From the NCBI GenBank assembly GCA_041688215.1, contig JBDNIO010000103.1:1-7403 (forward strand): a stretch of 7,403 nt of DNA, read 5' to 3'. The translations under genes were made by a program, and so were the position numbers. This stretch comes from JBDNIO01 sp041688215 (lineage in GTDB: Bacteria; Pseudomonadota; Gammaproteobacteria; Nevskiales; Salinisphaeraceae). The notes below the pieces were generated by a model. It had not been told where the DNA came from. It saw only the letters and a list, made by a program, of their open reading frames with translations, and searched no databases. Positions 1 to 6,788 of this stretch are shown piece by piece (position 1 is the first letter of the stretch; each line of letters begins with the position of its first letter).

Positions 1-525
1 CAGCATTTTGGCGGTTTTGTCGAAAGCCTCACCCACCGCGTCGTCCAGCGTTTGGCCCAGTTGCCGGTATTGACCCACACCGATGACCTCGATCAATAAC
101 GTGTGACCACCCGACACCAATAAAGCAACAAATGGAAACGCCGGCGCATCGTCCTCCAGCATCGGCGAGAGCAGATGGCCTTCCATATGGTGTACGCCGA
201 TTACCGGCACGTCCCACGCCATGCCCAGGGCGACCGCCAGCGACGCGCCCACCAGCAAGGCGCCTACCAGACCGGGTCCTTGCGTGTAGGCAATCCCGTC
301 CGCACGTTCGATGCCCGCATCTGCCAGCACTTGTTGAATTAGCGGCGCGAGCTTGCGCACGTGGTCCCGCGACGCCAGCTCCGGCACCACGCCGCCGTAC
401 TCGGCGTGCAGTGCAACCTGGCTGTGCAGCAGATGCGCCTGTAATCCGGCGTCGCGGCTATATACCGCTACGCCGGTTTCATCACAGGAGGTTTCGATGC
501 CTAAAATATTCCCTACAGGATTCAT
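1..525 (-). CDS. tsaD: tRNA N6-adenosine threonylcarbamoyltransferase TsaD (partial, N-terminal 175 aa)
   Basis: TsaD transfers the threonylcarbamoyl group from threonylcarbamoyl-AMP to A37 of tRNAs that read ANN codons, acting with TsaB and TsaE in the cytoplasm. The reading frame is open from the ATG at 525 to the window edge, so the C-terminal half is missing. Visible family signatures are GIETSCDETG (residues 9-18), the block GGVVPELASRDHVRK (44-58), GPGLVGALLVGA (83-94), the metal-binding HHMEGH (112-117; ligands expected at H113 and H117) and LVSGGHT (136-142). The chosen start gives four extra residues compared with E. coli; an in-frame ATG at 543 would add six more (MCICND) and is less likely. 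No strong ribosome binding site is visible before either start. The gene is divergent from rpsU, the usual gammaproteobacterial arrangement. The product would modify A37 of the intron-bearing tRNA-Ile at 6789. Identity is very secure. Confidence 0.97.
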   Translation of the reverse strand, partial: MNPVGNILGIETSCDETGVAVYSRDAGLQAHLLHSQVALHAEYGGVVPELASRDHVRKLAPLIQQVLADAGIERADGIAYTQGPGLVGALLVGASLAVALGMAWDVPVIGVHHMEGHLLSPMLEDDAPAFPFVALLVSGGHTLLIEVIGVGQYRQLGQTLDDAVGEAFDKTAKML

Positions 526-529
526 GTCG

Positions 530-558
530 TTGCAAATACACATGCTGGAGTCTAAACT
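530..558 (+). promoter_or_regulatory. Candidate sigma-70 promoter for rpsU operon
   Basis: TTGCAA (530-535) and TAAACT (553-558) are separated by 17 bp, each matching four of six consensus bases, and lie 62 bp before the rpsU start in the tsaD/rpsU divergent spacer. On the opposite strand TAGAAT (574-569) could serve as a -10 for tsaD, but I see no good -35 for it. This is a by-eye match only. Confidence 0.35.
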
Positions 559-620
559 GCGCAGCCCTATTCTAGTGGGGTACGCCTTCGCGTGCCCAGA
601 TATTGGAGTGTGATTGCTTA

Positions 621-836
621 ATGCCAAGCGTAAGAGTTAAAGAAAACGAGCCTTTCGAAGTTGCCCTGCGCCGCTTCAAACGCAGTTGCGAAAAGGCCGG
701 CACGTTAACCGACGTGCGTAAAAACGAGTTTTTCGAAAAACCCAGCCAGGAACGTAAGCGCAAGCGCGCCGCCGCTGTCAAACGCCATCTCAAGCGTCTG
801 CAGCGCGAAAATATGCGCTTTACCCGCCAGTACTAA
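621..836 (+). CDS. rpsU: 30S ribosomal protein S21
   Basis: Small basic protein of 71 aa, the standard length for S21, with the family-typical start MPSVRVKENEPFEVALRRFKR and the lysine/arginine-rich tail ending in RFTRQY. S21 sits on the platform of the 30S subunit near the 3' end of 16S rRNA and helps mRNA base pairing during initiation. The ATG at 621 is chosen because it gives the conserved N-terminus; a TTG at 603 would only add an atypical extension. GGAG at 605-608 lies 12 nt before the ATG, a long spacing. It is first in the rpsU-yqeY-dnaG-rpoD cluster and 42 bp upstream of the next gene. Confidence 0.97.
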   Translation: MPSVRVKENEPFEVALRRFKRSCEKAGTLTDVRKNEFFEKPSQERKRKRAAAVKRHLKRLQRENMRFTRQY

Positions 837-852
837 GCTTCACCAGGCTGCC

Positions 853-873
853 ACTCCCGTTTATTGCGGGAGT
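853..873 (+). promoter_or_regulatory. Hairpin enclosing the yqeY ribosome binding site
   Basis: ACTCCCG (853-859) and CGGGAGT (867-873) are perfect inverted repeats around a 7-nt loop (TTTATTG). The right arm contains the GGGAG Shine-Dalgarno core, five bases before the yqeY ATG at 879. The left arm starts 16 nt after the rpsU stop. In mRNA this would hide the yqeY ribosome binding site unless it is melted. There is no T-tract, so it is not an ordinary intrinsic terminator. E. coli has an internal terminator at the equivalent place between rpsU and dnaG, so a role in lowering downstream expression is plausible but inferred. Confidence 0.5.
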
Positions 874-878
874 CATCC

Positions 879-1325
879 ATGACGCTAAAATCCCAACTCG
901 CCGACGACATCAAATCCGCCATGCGCGCGAAAGAGCGCGGGCGCCTGACTGTCCTGCGGCTGATCCATTCGGCCATTCGCCAGCGCGAAATCGATGAGCA
1001 AATCGAACTCGATGACCCCGCTGTGCTCGCCGTTCTCGACAAAATGGTCAAGCAACGGCACGACTCGATAAGCCAGTACACCGACGCCGGCCGTGAGGAA
1101 CTGGCCGCGGCAGAAACCGCGGAAATCGTCATCCTCGAAGATTACCTGCCGCAGCAATTATCCGACAACGAACTCGAAGAAATGATAAGCGCGGCCATCG
1201 CCGAAACCGGCGCCGCCTCCATGCGCGACATGGGCCAGGTCATGGCTATCCTCAAGCCCAAAACCCAGGGCCGAGCCGATATGGGCGCGGTCAGCGCGAA
1301 AGTTAAGGCGCAACTCCAGCAGTAA
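879..1325 (+). CDS. yqeY: GatB/YqeY domain-containing protein
   Basis: Protein of 148 aa that matches the YqeY family throughout: N-terminal helix MTLKSQLADDIKSAMRAKE, the segment TVLRLIHSAIRQREID (24-39), then MVKQRHDSISQYTDAGREEL, the ILEDYLPQQLS motif (about 85-95) and a C-terminal end with MRDMGQVMAILKPKTQGRAD. The C-terminal region corresponds to the tail domain of the GatB subunit of the tRNA-dependent amidotransferase. Stand-alone YqeY proteins are thought to bind tRNA or support aminoacylation, but the cellular role is not settled. The ATG at 879 has GGGAG at 868-872 and is preferred over a TTG at 864. The gene sits between rpsU and dnaG, as in many Proteobacteria other than the enterics. 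Its leader forms the hairpin listed above. Confidence 0.93.
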   Translation: MTLKSQLADDIKSAMRAKERGRLTVLRLIHSAIRQREIDEQIELDDPAVLAVLDKMVKQRHDSISQYTDAGREELAAAETAEIVILEDYLPQQLSDNELEEMISAAIAETGAASMRDMGQVMAILKPKTQGRADMGAVSAKVKAQLQQ

Positions 1326-1382
1326 CGGAATATTTCAGGCGTATCAAGCCGCCGCTACCTACCCGGCCCGCGAGCCGCTAAA

Positions 1383-1413
1383 CTGTCCCCTGTCCCCTGT
1401 TCCCTGTGCCCTG
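1383..1413 (+). repeat. Tandem heptamer tract (about 4.4 copies of CTGTCCC)
   Basis: Units at 1383-1389 and 1390-1396 are identical (CTGTCCC), followed by CTGTTCC (1397-1403), CTGTGCC (1404-1410) and a partial CTG. The tract ends five bases before the dnaG ATG and fills the position where a ribosome binding site would normally be. The spacing is a strict 7 bp, so it is a short tandem repeat rather than chance pyrimidine richness. Confidence 0.8.
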
Positions 1414-1417
1414 ATGA

Positions 1418-3181
1418 ATGGCCCGCATACCCCCTGCTTTTATAGATGAGCTGCTTAGCCGCATAGAAATAGTGGCGCTGATAGAAGCGCGCATGCCGCT
1501 AAAAAAAGCCGGCAAGGAATTCCAGGCCCGCTGCCCCTTTCACGACGAGAAAACACCGTCGTTCACCGTCTCACCCACAAAACAGTTCTATCACTGCTTT
1601 GGTTGCGGTGCCCATGGCACGGCATTAAGTTTCCTGATGGAATACGACCGGCTTGAGTTCCGCGAGGCGGTCGATCTGCTGGCCGGCCAGGTCGGCATGG
1701 AGATTCCCGAGGACTACCGCGCCGGCCCCGACCCCAATGAACAACAACCGCTGTTCAATGTACTCATCCAGGCCGACCGCATTTATCGCGAGCACTTGCG
1801 ACAAACGCCGCACGCCATCGACTACCTCAAGGGGCGCGGCATCTCAGGCGAAATCGCAAAAACCTATAGCATTGGCTTCGCGCCGCCCGAATGGGACGCC
1901 CTGTTCCAGCACACCAAAGACCGCAAGGCAGCAGTAACCGCGGGTCTATTGATCAAGCACGAGGATACGGGCAAGACTTACGACCGTTTCCGCAACCGCA
2001 TCATGTTCCCGATCCGGGATGGCCGTGGCCGCATCATCGGCTTCGGCGGCCGCACCCTGGGCGATGACAAGGCCAAATATCTGAATTCGCCGGAAACGCC
2101 GCTTTTCCACAAAGGCCGCAATTTATATGGCTTGTACGAAGCTCGGCAAAAGCTCAAGGATATCCCGCGCATGCTGGTGGTCGAGGGCTATATGGATGTG
2201 GTGGCACTGGCGCAACACGGCTTTCATAACGCGGTCGCAACGCTTGGCACCGCTACTACGGCAGAACACCTGCAAGCATTGTTCCGCGTGTGTGACGAGG
2301 TCGTATTCTGTTTTGATGGCGACTCCGCCGGCCGGCGCGCCGGCTGGCGGGCGCTCGAGCAATCGTTGCCCGTGATGCGCGGCACCCGGCGGGTGAAGTT
2401 TTTATTCCTGCCCGAAGGCGAAGACCCGGATACCCTTGTACGCGGCCAGGGCGGGCAACAACGTTTTCTAGAACTAATCGACAACAGCCTGCCGGCTTCA
2501 ACCGTACTGCTTAATGGCCTGAGCGAAGATACCAATCTGGCGACGGCGGATGGCCGCTCAAAACTGGTAGAAAAGGCCCGCCCCTATATCGAACAACTCC
2601 CCCCCGAAGCCTTGAAGGCGCAACTGATTCAGGAAATTGCCGAGATCAGCGGCTTGCCCGCATCCGATTTACAAACGCTTTACCAACGCGGTGCCGCGCT
2701 TGCAGCGCCTGCAGCCAGACAACCCCAGCCCAGCAAAAGCAGCATGAAAATGACCCCCGTGCGCCGCGCCATGCAGCTGCTAATGAACGAACCGCGCCTG
2801 GCCGATAACATTTCCGAGACCCGGGAACTACGCAGCGCAGGCAGTGCCGGCGCGCAAATATTGGCGGAAAGTATTGAATTTTTCCAAAAAAACCCTACAT
2901 ATACTGTCGCGGTGTTGCTGGAACGCTGGCGCGATGAACCGCACGGCCCAGCATTACAGCGGCTCGCGGCAGCAACCCCGCGTGGCGAGCGCACGAATCT
3001 GGAAAAGGAATTTAACGCGTGCGTGCGCAGCGTAATACAGGAAACCGAGAATATAGCCAGACGCGAACGTTACGATGCATTGCTCGCCCGTCAACAGCAG
3101 GGCTCGCTGCGCAACGCGGAACAAGAGGAATTACAGAATTTACTGCGAGAAATTCGCGCCAGTCGCGGTCGCATCAACTAA
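1418..3181 (+). CDS. dnaG: DNA primase
   Basis: DnaG makes the RNA primers for leading- and lagging-strand synthesis and works with the DnaB helicase at the fork. At 587 aa it is close to the usual length (E. coli 581). Domains in order: N-terminal CHC2 zinc-binding domain with C39, H42, C60 and C63 (CPFHDEKTPSF and HCFGCGAHG); the RNA-polymerase core with TOPRIM, including VVEGYMD (254-260, catalytic glutamate E256) and FDGDSAG (299-305, metal-binding D300 and D302); then a less conserved C-terminal helicase-binding domain from about residue 440 onward, preceded by an Ala/Pro/Gln-rich linker. The start at 1418 gives the expected MARIPPAFIDELLSRIEIV. No clear Shine-Dalgarno is seen because the heptamer tract occupies that place, which could keep translation low, as suits a low-copy enzyme. 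It is third in the operon, 111 bp before rpoD. Confidence 0.98.
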   Translation: MARIPPAFIDELLSRIEIVALIEARMPLKKAGKEFQARCPFHDEKTPSFTVSPTKQFYHCFGCGAHGTALSFLMEYDRLEFREAVDLLAGQVGMEIPEDYRAGPDPNEQQPLFNVLIQADRIYREHLRQTPHAIDYLKGRGISGEIAKTYSIGFAPPEWDALFQHTKDRKAAVTAGLLIKHEDTGKTYDRFRNRIMFPIRDGRGRIIGFGGRTLGDDKAKYLNSPETPLFHKGRNLYGLYEARQKLKDIPRMLVVEGYMDVVALAQHGFHNAVATLGTATTAEHLQALFRVCDEVVFCFDGDSAGRRAGWRALEQSLPVMRGTRRVKFLFLPEGEDPDTLVRGQGGQQRFLELIDNSLPASTVLLNGLSEDTNLATADGRSKLVEKARPYIEQLPPEALKAQLIQEIAEISGLPASDLQTLYQRGAALAAPAARQPQPSKSSMKMTPVRRAMQLLMNEPRLADNISETRELRSAGSAGAQILAESIEFFQKNPTYTVAVLLERWRDEPHGPALQRLAAATPRGERTNLEKEFNACVRSVIQETENIARRERYDALLARQQQGSLRNAEQEELQNLLREIRASRGRIN

Positions 3182-3224
3182 ACCCGCACAATCAACTTAA
3201 CCAGCGTATGGCGCTGAAACCCCG

Positions 3225-3241
3225 CCCCAAGTATACTGGGG
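3225..3241 (+). promoter_or_regulatory. Near-palindrome in the dnaG-rpoD spacer
   Basis: The 17-nt sequence CCCCAAGTATACTGGGG can fold as CCCCA/TGGGG around a 7-nt loop, and contains the exact 8-bp palindrome AGTATACT. It lies 44 bp after the dnaG stop and 51 bp before the rpoD start. The core also reads as a -10-like TATACT (3232-3237), though I find no matching -35 at 16-18 bp. It could be an operator, an RNA processing hairpin or an internal rpoD promoter element; I cannot choose between these from sequence. Confidence 0.35.
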
Positions 3242-3292
3242 AGTTAGCAATCGGCACTTGCCATACCCTTCAAGCACAACTCGGCAGACAGC

Positions 3293-5122
3293 ATGAGCAA
3301 CGAAAAGCAGTCCCAGCTTAAACTCTTAATCGCACACGGCAAGTCCAAGGGCTACCTCACTTACGCCGAGGTTAACGACACCCTGCCCGATGACATCGTC
3401 GATCCCGAGCAGATCGAAGACATCATCAACATGATTAACGACATGGGCATTACGGTGCACGAAACCGCGCCGGATGAAGACACCCTGCTGCTGTCCGAAA
3501 ACGCCGTTAACGACGATGACGACGACGATGCCGACGAGGCCGCCGCCACCCTGGCCGCGCTTGACCCGCAATTCGGCCGCACCACCGACCCCGTACGCAT
3601 GTACATGCGTGAAATGGGTACCGTGGAACTGCTCGACCGTCAGGGTGAGACCCGCATTGCCAAACGCATTGAAGAAGGCCTGGCGGAAATGCTGTTCTCA
3701 CTGGCCTATTTCCCGGCCACCGCAGCGCGTCTGCTGGAATACTGGGCCAAGGTCGAAGCCGAGGATATGCGCCTGACCGACCTGTTCGTGGCCTTCGTGG
3801 ACCCCGACACCGGCGACCCCATTCCCAACACCGACCCGGAAGAGCAAACCGCGGACACAGATTCGAGCGATGCCGATGATGAAGACAGCGACGAAAAACC
3901 GGTAGACCCCGGCCCCGACCCCGAAGAAGCGGCCGCGCAGTTCAAGAAGCTCAAATCCCTGCATCGCTCCGCCCTGCGCGCGCTGCACACGCACGGCCGT
4001 AAGGACGAAAAAACCGAAGCCGCGCTGGCCAAACTCGCCACGCATTTCATGCGTTTCAAGCTGGTACCGAAGATTACCGACGGTCTGGTTGGCCAACTGC
4101 GTAAAACCATGGCCGACATCCGTGGCCTGGAACGCGAAATGCTCAGTATCTGTGTGCGCCAGGCCGGCATGCCGAGGCGCGATTTCGTACGGCAACTGCC
4201 GGACAACCTGACCAGCGAAGCCTGGCTGGACAAGCTCATCCGCGCCAAACGCAAATACTCTTCCAGCATTGCCGGCCACAAGCCGGAACTGGTGCGCCTG
4301 CAAAGCCGCATCATGCACCTGGAAGAACACTCCGAACTCAACGTTAATCACATCAAGGAAATCAACCGCCGCATGTCCATCGGCGAGGCCAAGGCCCGCC
4401 GCGCCAAGAAGGAAATGATCGAGGCCAACCTGCGCCTGGTGATCTCCATCGCCAAGAAATACACCAACCGTGGCCTGCAATTTCTGGACCTGATCCAGGA
4501 AGGCAACGTCGGCCTGATGAAAGCCGTAGACAAGTTCGAATACCGGCGCGGCTACAAATTTTCCACCTATGCTACCTGGTGGATACGCCAGGCCATCACC
4601 CGCTCGATCGCCGACCAGGCGCGCACCATTCGTATTCCGGTGCACATGATCGAGACGATTAACAAATTGAATCGAATCTCCCGCCAGATGCTGCAGGAAA
4701 TGGGCCGCGAAGCCACCCCGGAAGAACTCGCCGAGCGCATGGAAATGCCGGAAGAAAAAGTGCGCAAGGTGCTGAAGATCGCGAAAGAACCGATTTCCAT
4801 GGAAACCCCGATCGGCGACGACGAAGACAGCCATCTGGGCGACTTCATCGAAGACATCATGGCCATCGCACCGGACGACTCGGCTAGCGGCGAGAGCCTG
4901 CGCGAAGCCACCCACAACACGCTCGCCAGCCTCACCCCGCGCGAAGCCAAGGTCTTGCGCATGCGCTTCGGTATAGACATGAATACCGACCACACCCTGG
5001 AAGAAGTCGGCAAACAGTTCGACGTGACTCGCGAGCGCATTCGCCAGATAGAAGCCAAGGCCTTGCGTAAACTGCGCCATCCAAGCCGCGCTACGTTCTT
5101 GAAAAGCTTTTTGGACGAATAA
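3293..5122 (+). CDS. rpoD: RNA polymerase primary sigma factor (sigma-70)
   Basis: The housekeeping sigma factor directs core RNA polymerase to -35/-10 promoters. The 609-aa protein is near the E. coli length (613). Visible in order: region 1.1 (about 1-70, with SQLKLLIAHGKSKGYLTYAE); an acidic stretch with a run of Asp at about 74-80; region 1.2 with DPVRMYMREMG (99-109); a non-conserved spacer that is strongly acidic at about 180-220; region 2 with NLRLVISIAKKY and the -10-reading, DNA-melting block FSTYATWWIRQAITRSIADQ (about 379-445); region 3; and region 4 with LTPREAKVLRMRFG (547-560) and the -35-binding helix-turn-helix TLEEVGKQFDVTRERIRQIE. The start at 3293 yields a normal region 1.1, but no strong ribosome binding site precedes it. 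Last gene of the operon; no convincing intrinsic terminator follows the TAA. Confidence 0.99.
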   Translation: MSNEKQSQLKLLIAHGKSKGYLTYAEVNDTLPDDIVDPEQIEDIINMINDMGITVHETAPDEDTLLLSENAVNDDDDDDADEAAATLAALDPQFGRTTDPVRMYMREMGTVELLDRQGETRIAKRIEEGLAEMLFSLAYFPATAARLLEYWAKVEAEDMRLTDLFVAFVDPDTGDPIPNTDPEEQTADTDSSDADDEDSDEKPVDPGPDPEEAAAQFKKLKSLHRSALRALHTHGRKDEKTEAALAKLATHFMRFKLVPKITDGLVGQLRKTMADIRGLEREMLSICVRQAGMPRRDFVRQLPDNLTSEAWLDKLIRAKRKYSSSIAGHKPELVRLQSRIMHLEEHSELNVNHIKEINRRMSIGEAKARRAKKEMIEANLRLVISIAKKYTNRGLQFLDLIQEGNVGLMKAVDKFEYRRGYKFSTYATWWIRQAITRSIADQARTIRIPVHMIETINKLNRISRQMLQEMGREATPEELAERMEMPEEKVRKVLKIAKEPISMETPIGDDEDSHLGDFIEDIMAIAPDDSASGESLREATHNTLASLTPREAKVLRMRFGIDMNTDHTLEEVGKQFDVTRERIRQIEAKALRKLRHPSRATFLKSFLDE

Positions 5123-5394
5123 AAATAGTCTAATCTCGCCACTGCTCTTCTGGAGTTGCTGCAGCCGAGTATCAGTACGGCTATATAGGCGCTTTCCACA
5201 GACGGCTCGCGTGTGCAGGTGATGTCGCGGTGCAGGCTCAGGTCGCCGCTGGCCGCAAAGCCGAGCTCGAATGCTGCGACGGGATATGCTACTTGTTCCA
5301 GACTTTCGCCAACCGCCCTGCCGCAGGCCCAGGAAGCCGTTGACCGCGCCTGCCGGTTTGTGCGTAATGGACCAAGCTAATGGAGATTCCCGTT
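5123..5394. other. Spacer without a convincing gene, possible coding remnant
   Basis: This 272-bp spacer lies between rpoD and the enoyl-CoA hydratase-like gene. All three of the frames I translated by hand, one minus and two plus, stay open for about 40-60 codons in 5190-5370. On the minus strand the frame through about 5365-5200 has codons rich in G/C at third positions (for example VAAFELGFAASGDLSLHRD), but it has no start codon and runs into antisense rpoD. I recognise no family. It may be decayed coding sequence or simply GC-rich spacer. A weak inverted repeat at 5163-5182 has no T-tract. Confidence 0.3.
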
Positions 5395-6192
5395 ATGAGC
5401 ACAAATACCACCACGCCAACCGAACCCTATACACGCATCGAAGAGCATGGCGCCGTTGCCGTCATCACCCTGGATCGGCCGAAGCAACGTAATGCGCTGT
5501 CACTCGAGCTGATACGCGAATTAACCCGGGCATTGGAAACGCTAGGCGCACAGCAGCAGACACACAGCATTGTCATCCACGGCGCCGGCACCGCCTTTTC
5601 CTCCGGCCACAACCTGCGCGAGCTGGTCGGCCGCAGCCAGGACGAAGAGCGAGAAATCTTCCAGGCCTGCACGCGCCTGATGCAAACCGTTCAGCACATC
5701 GGCCCGCCCGTAATCGCCGCCGTAACCGGCACCGCCGCGGCCGCCGGCTGCCAACTGGTCGCCAGTTGTGACCTGGCGATAGCATCCGAAGACGCCACGT
5801 TCAGCACCCCAGGTGTAAAAATCGGCCTGTTTTGTTCGACCCCGATGGTCGCCTTATCACGAAATATTGGTCGCAAGCGCGCGCTGGAGATGCTGTTAAC
5901 CGGCCAAGCGATTAGTGCCGATACCGCTGCGAATTGGGGCCTGATCAACCGCGTCGTACCGGGCGAAAATCTGTTGGATGAAGCCATCGCGCTGGCTGAA
6001 TCTGTTGGGCACGCAAGCCCGCTAACCCTGCGCATCGGCAAACAGGCGTTTTACCGCCAGATCGACGCGACCCAAGAACAGGCCTACGACTCAATGAGTG
6101 AAACCATGGCCGAAAATGCCATGACCAATGACGCGCAAGAAGGCATGTCGGCATTTTTGGAAAAACGGCCACCACAGTGGCGGGGTAGCTAA
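5395..6192 (+). CDS. Enoyl-CoA hydratase/isomerase-fold protein, ECHDC3-like, lacking catalytic Glu
   Basis: A crotonase-fold protein of 265 aa. The first half shows the CoA-binding and oxyanion-hole pattern: VITLDRPKQRNALS (23-36), AGTAFSSGHNLREL (64-77) and AAVTGTAAAAGCQL (108-121). True hydratases carry one Glu in GGG(C)EL and one in a PE motif. Here these positions are Q120 and G140 (TPGVKIGLFCSTP), so both are absent. The string AAAAGCQLVASCD, TPGV-IGLFCSTP and the end with QEGMSAFLEKRPPQW closely match what I recall of ECHDC3-type proteins, whose reaction is not firmly known. The ATG at 5395 is chosen over the in-frame ATG at 5380 because GGAG (5382-5385) lies 9 nt before it. It is a monocistronic gene, not in a beta-oxidation cluster. 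The fold is certain; the substrate is unknown and hydratase activity is doubtful. Confidence 0.9.
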   Translation: MSTNTTTPTEPYTRIEEHGAVAVITLDRPKQRNALSLELIRELTRALETLGAQQQTHSIVIHGAGTAFSSGHNLRELVGRSQDEEREIFQACTRLMQTVQHIGPPVIAAVTGTAAAAGCQLVASCDLAIASEDATFSTPGVKIGLFCSTPMVALSRNIGRKRALEMLLTGQAISADTAANWGLINRVVPGENLLDEAIALAESVGHASPLTLRIGKQAFYRQIDATQEQAYDSMSETMAENAMTNDAQEGMSAFLEKRPPQWRGS

Positions 6193-6244
6193 GCTGTGCT
6201 CAATCTAACTCTAATGCAAAGCAATTTGTACCTATAAGCCAGCC

Positions 6245-6322
6245 TTAAGGGGTTGCTGAAATAGTCCATCCTTGTGCCAAGCGGGAACTGCCAAAAAACT
6301 GCGCTTTTAAGCAGCCCCTTAA
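6245..6322. mobile_element. 78-bp inverted-repeat element, MITE-like
   Basis: TTAAGGGGTTGCTGAAA (6245-6261) and TTTAAGCAGCCCCTTAA (6306-6322) are inverted repeats that agree at 15 of 17 positions. They enclose 44 bp with no coding capacity. If the outer TTAA is a target duplication, the element proper is 6249-6318 with GGGG...CCCC ends. Lack of a gene, small size and terminal repeats fit a miniature inverted-repeat transposable element. It lies between the convergent stops of the ECHDC3-like gene (6192) and the HNH gene (6345), and its RNA hairpin, followed by AAGCTTTTT, could also act as a terminator. Family not identified. Confidence 0.5.
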
Positions 6323-6344
6323 AGCTTTTTGGGGAGATTAGAAG

Positions 6345-6713
6345 TCAATTCAGCTTACTCTGCGGATTATGCAATTCAGCATGGCAATTTGCGCACAATA
6401 AAATGCATAGTCTTGCTTCTATCAGCACTGCCTCCCATTTCCTGTTGGAGAGCGCCCTGAGATCGAGATCGAAACTCTTCTGCTTGGGATCCTCATGATG
6501 CAGCGCCAAAGCGGCTGTATTTGCATGATAGCCACAGAATTTGCAGGCTCCGCCTTTTAGCCGAATGAGTTCTTGTTTTCGTAATCGCCCCCTCTCCTGC
6601 TGCTTTAGATAAGACTGATGAATGTAATTTGTATAAGAGTTTTTACATTTCCGTGTGCAAAACTTCCTTTGCCTTCCAGTTAACGCATTCCCGCATACAC
6701 TGCATCGACTCAT
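6345..6713 (-). CDS. HNH endonuclease-like protein (122 aa, free-standing)
   Basis: Small basic protein with two zinc-binding parts. An N-terminal Cys cluster (C4, C7, C19, C23; MSRCSVCGNAL...KFCTRKC) resembles a short zinc ribbon. It is followed by a Lys/Arg/Gln-rich helix (about 25-54) and an HNH domain: CKFC (57-60), the catalytic-type LHHEDP (71-76), N90, and CANCHAELH (107-115). C57, C60, C107 and C110 would hold a structural zinc, and H72 or H73 would be the general base. HNH proteins nick or cut DNA and include many intron-homing enzymes. The ATG at 6713 is the only reasonable start; no clear ribosome binding site. The gene is AT-richer than its neighbours, which suggests transfer. It is divergent from the intron-bearing tRNA, 75 bp away. 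Specificity cannot be read from sequence; a role with the intron is inferred only. Confidence 0.8.
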   Translation of the reverse strand: MSRCSVCGNALTGRQRKFCTRKCKNSYTNYIHQSYLKQQERGRLRKQELIRLKGGACKFCGYHANTAALALHHEDPKQKSFDLDLRALSNRKWEAVLIEARLCILLCANCHAELHNPQSKLN

Positions 6714-6748
6714 TGTTTATTAGATTATGTTTAATTTCATAATTTAAT

Positions 6749-6778
6749 ATACTATCTTCAGTTCTTTGCTGATACAAT
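6749..6778. promoter_or_regulatory. Overlapping divergent promoters for tRNA-Ile and HNH gene (candidate)
   Basis: On the plus strand TACAAT (6773-6778) is followed by a GC-rich TTGCGCCC and would start transcription at about 6785, just before the tRNA; its -35 is poor. On the minus strand TTGTAT (6777-6772) and TAGTAT (6754-6749) are spaced by 17 bp, giving a usable promoter for the HNH gene. The two signals occupy the same bases, so use of one could exclude the other. A second possible plus-strand -10, TATACT (6748-6753), also lies here. Confidence 0.35.
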
Positions 6779-6788
6779 TGCGCCCAAC

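Noticed and set aside
132..575. Plus-strand open frame of 147 codons at the left edge
   Set aside because: It is antisense to tsaD, whose conserved motifs on the minus strand are unmistakable.
3214..3233. Heat-shock sigma-32 promoter before rpoD (CTGAAA and CCCCAAGTA)
   Set aside because: The two parts are only 5 nt apart, much less than the spacing sigma-32 needs.
3698..5080. A 460-codon open frame on the minus strand
   Set aside because: It lies wholly antisense to rpoD, and its His/Phe/Val/Ala-rich, repetitive sequence is the usual mirror of a GC-rich gene.
5163..5182. Terminator hairpin AGCCG/CGGCT after rpoD
   Set aside because: Only a 5-bp stem with a 10-nt loop and no T-tract.
5271..5492. 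Plus-strand open frame of 73 codons over the spacer and the start of the ECHDC3-like gene
   Set aside because: It overlaps the certain gene out of frame and has no recognisable motif or ribosome binding site.
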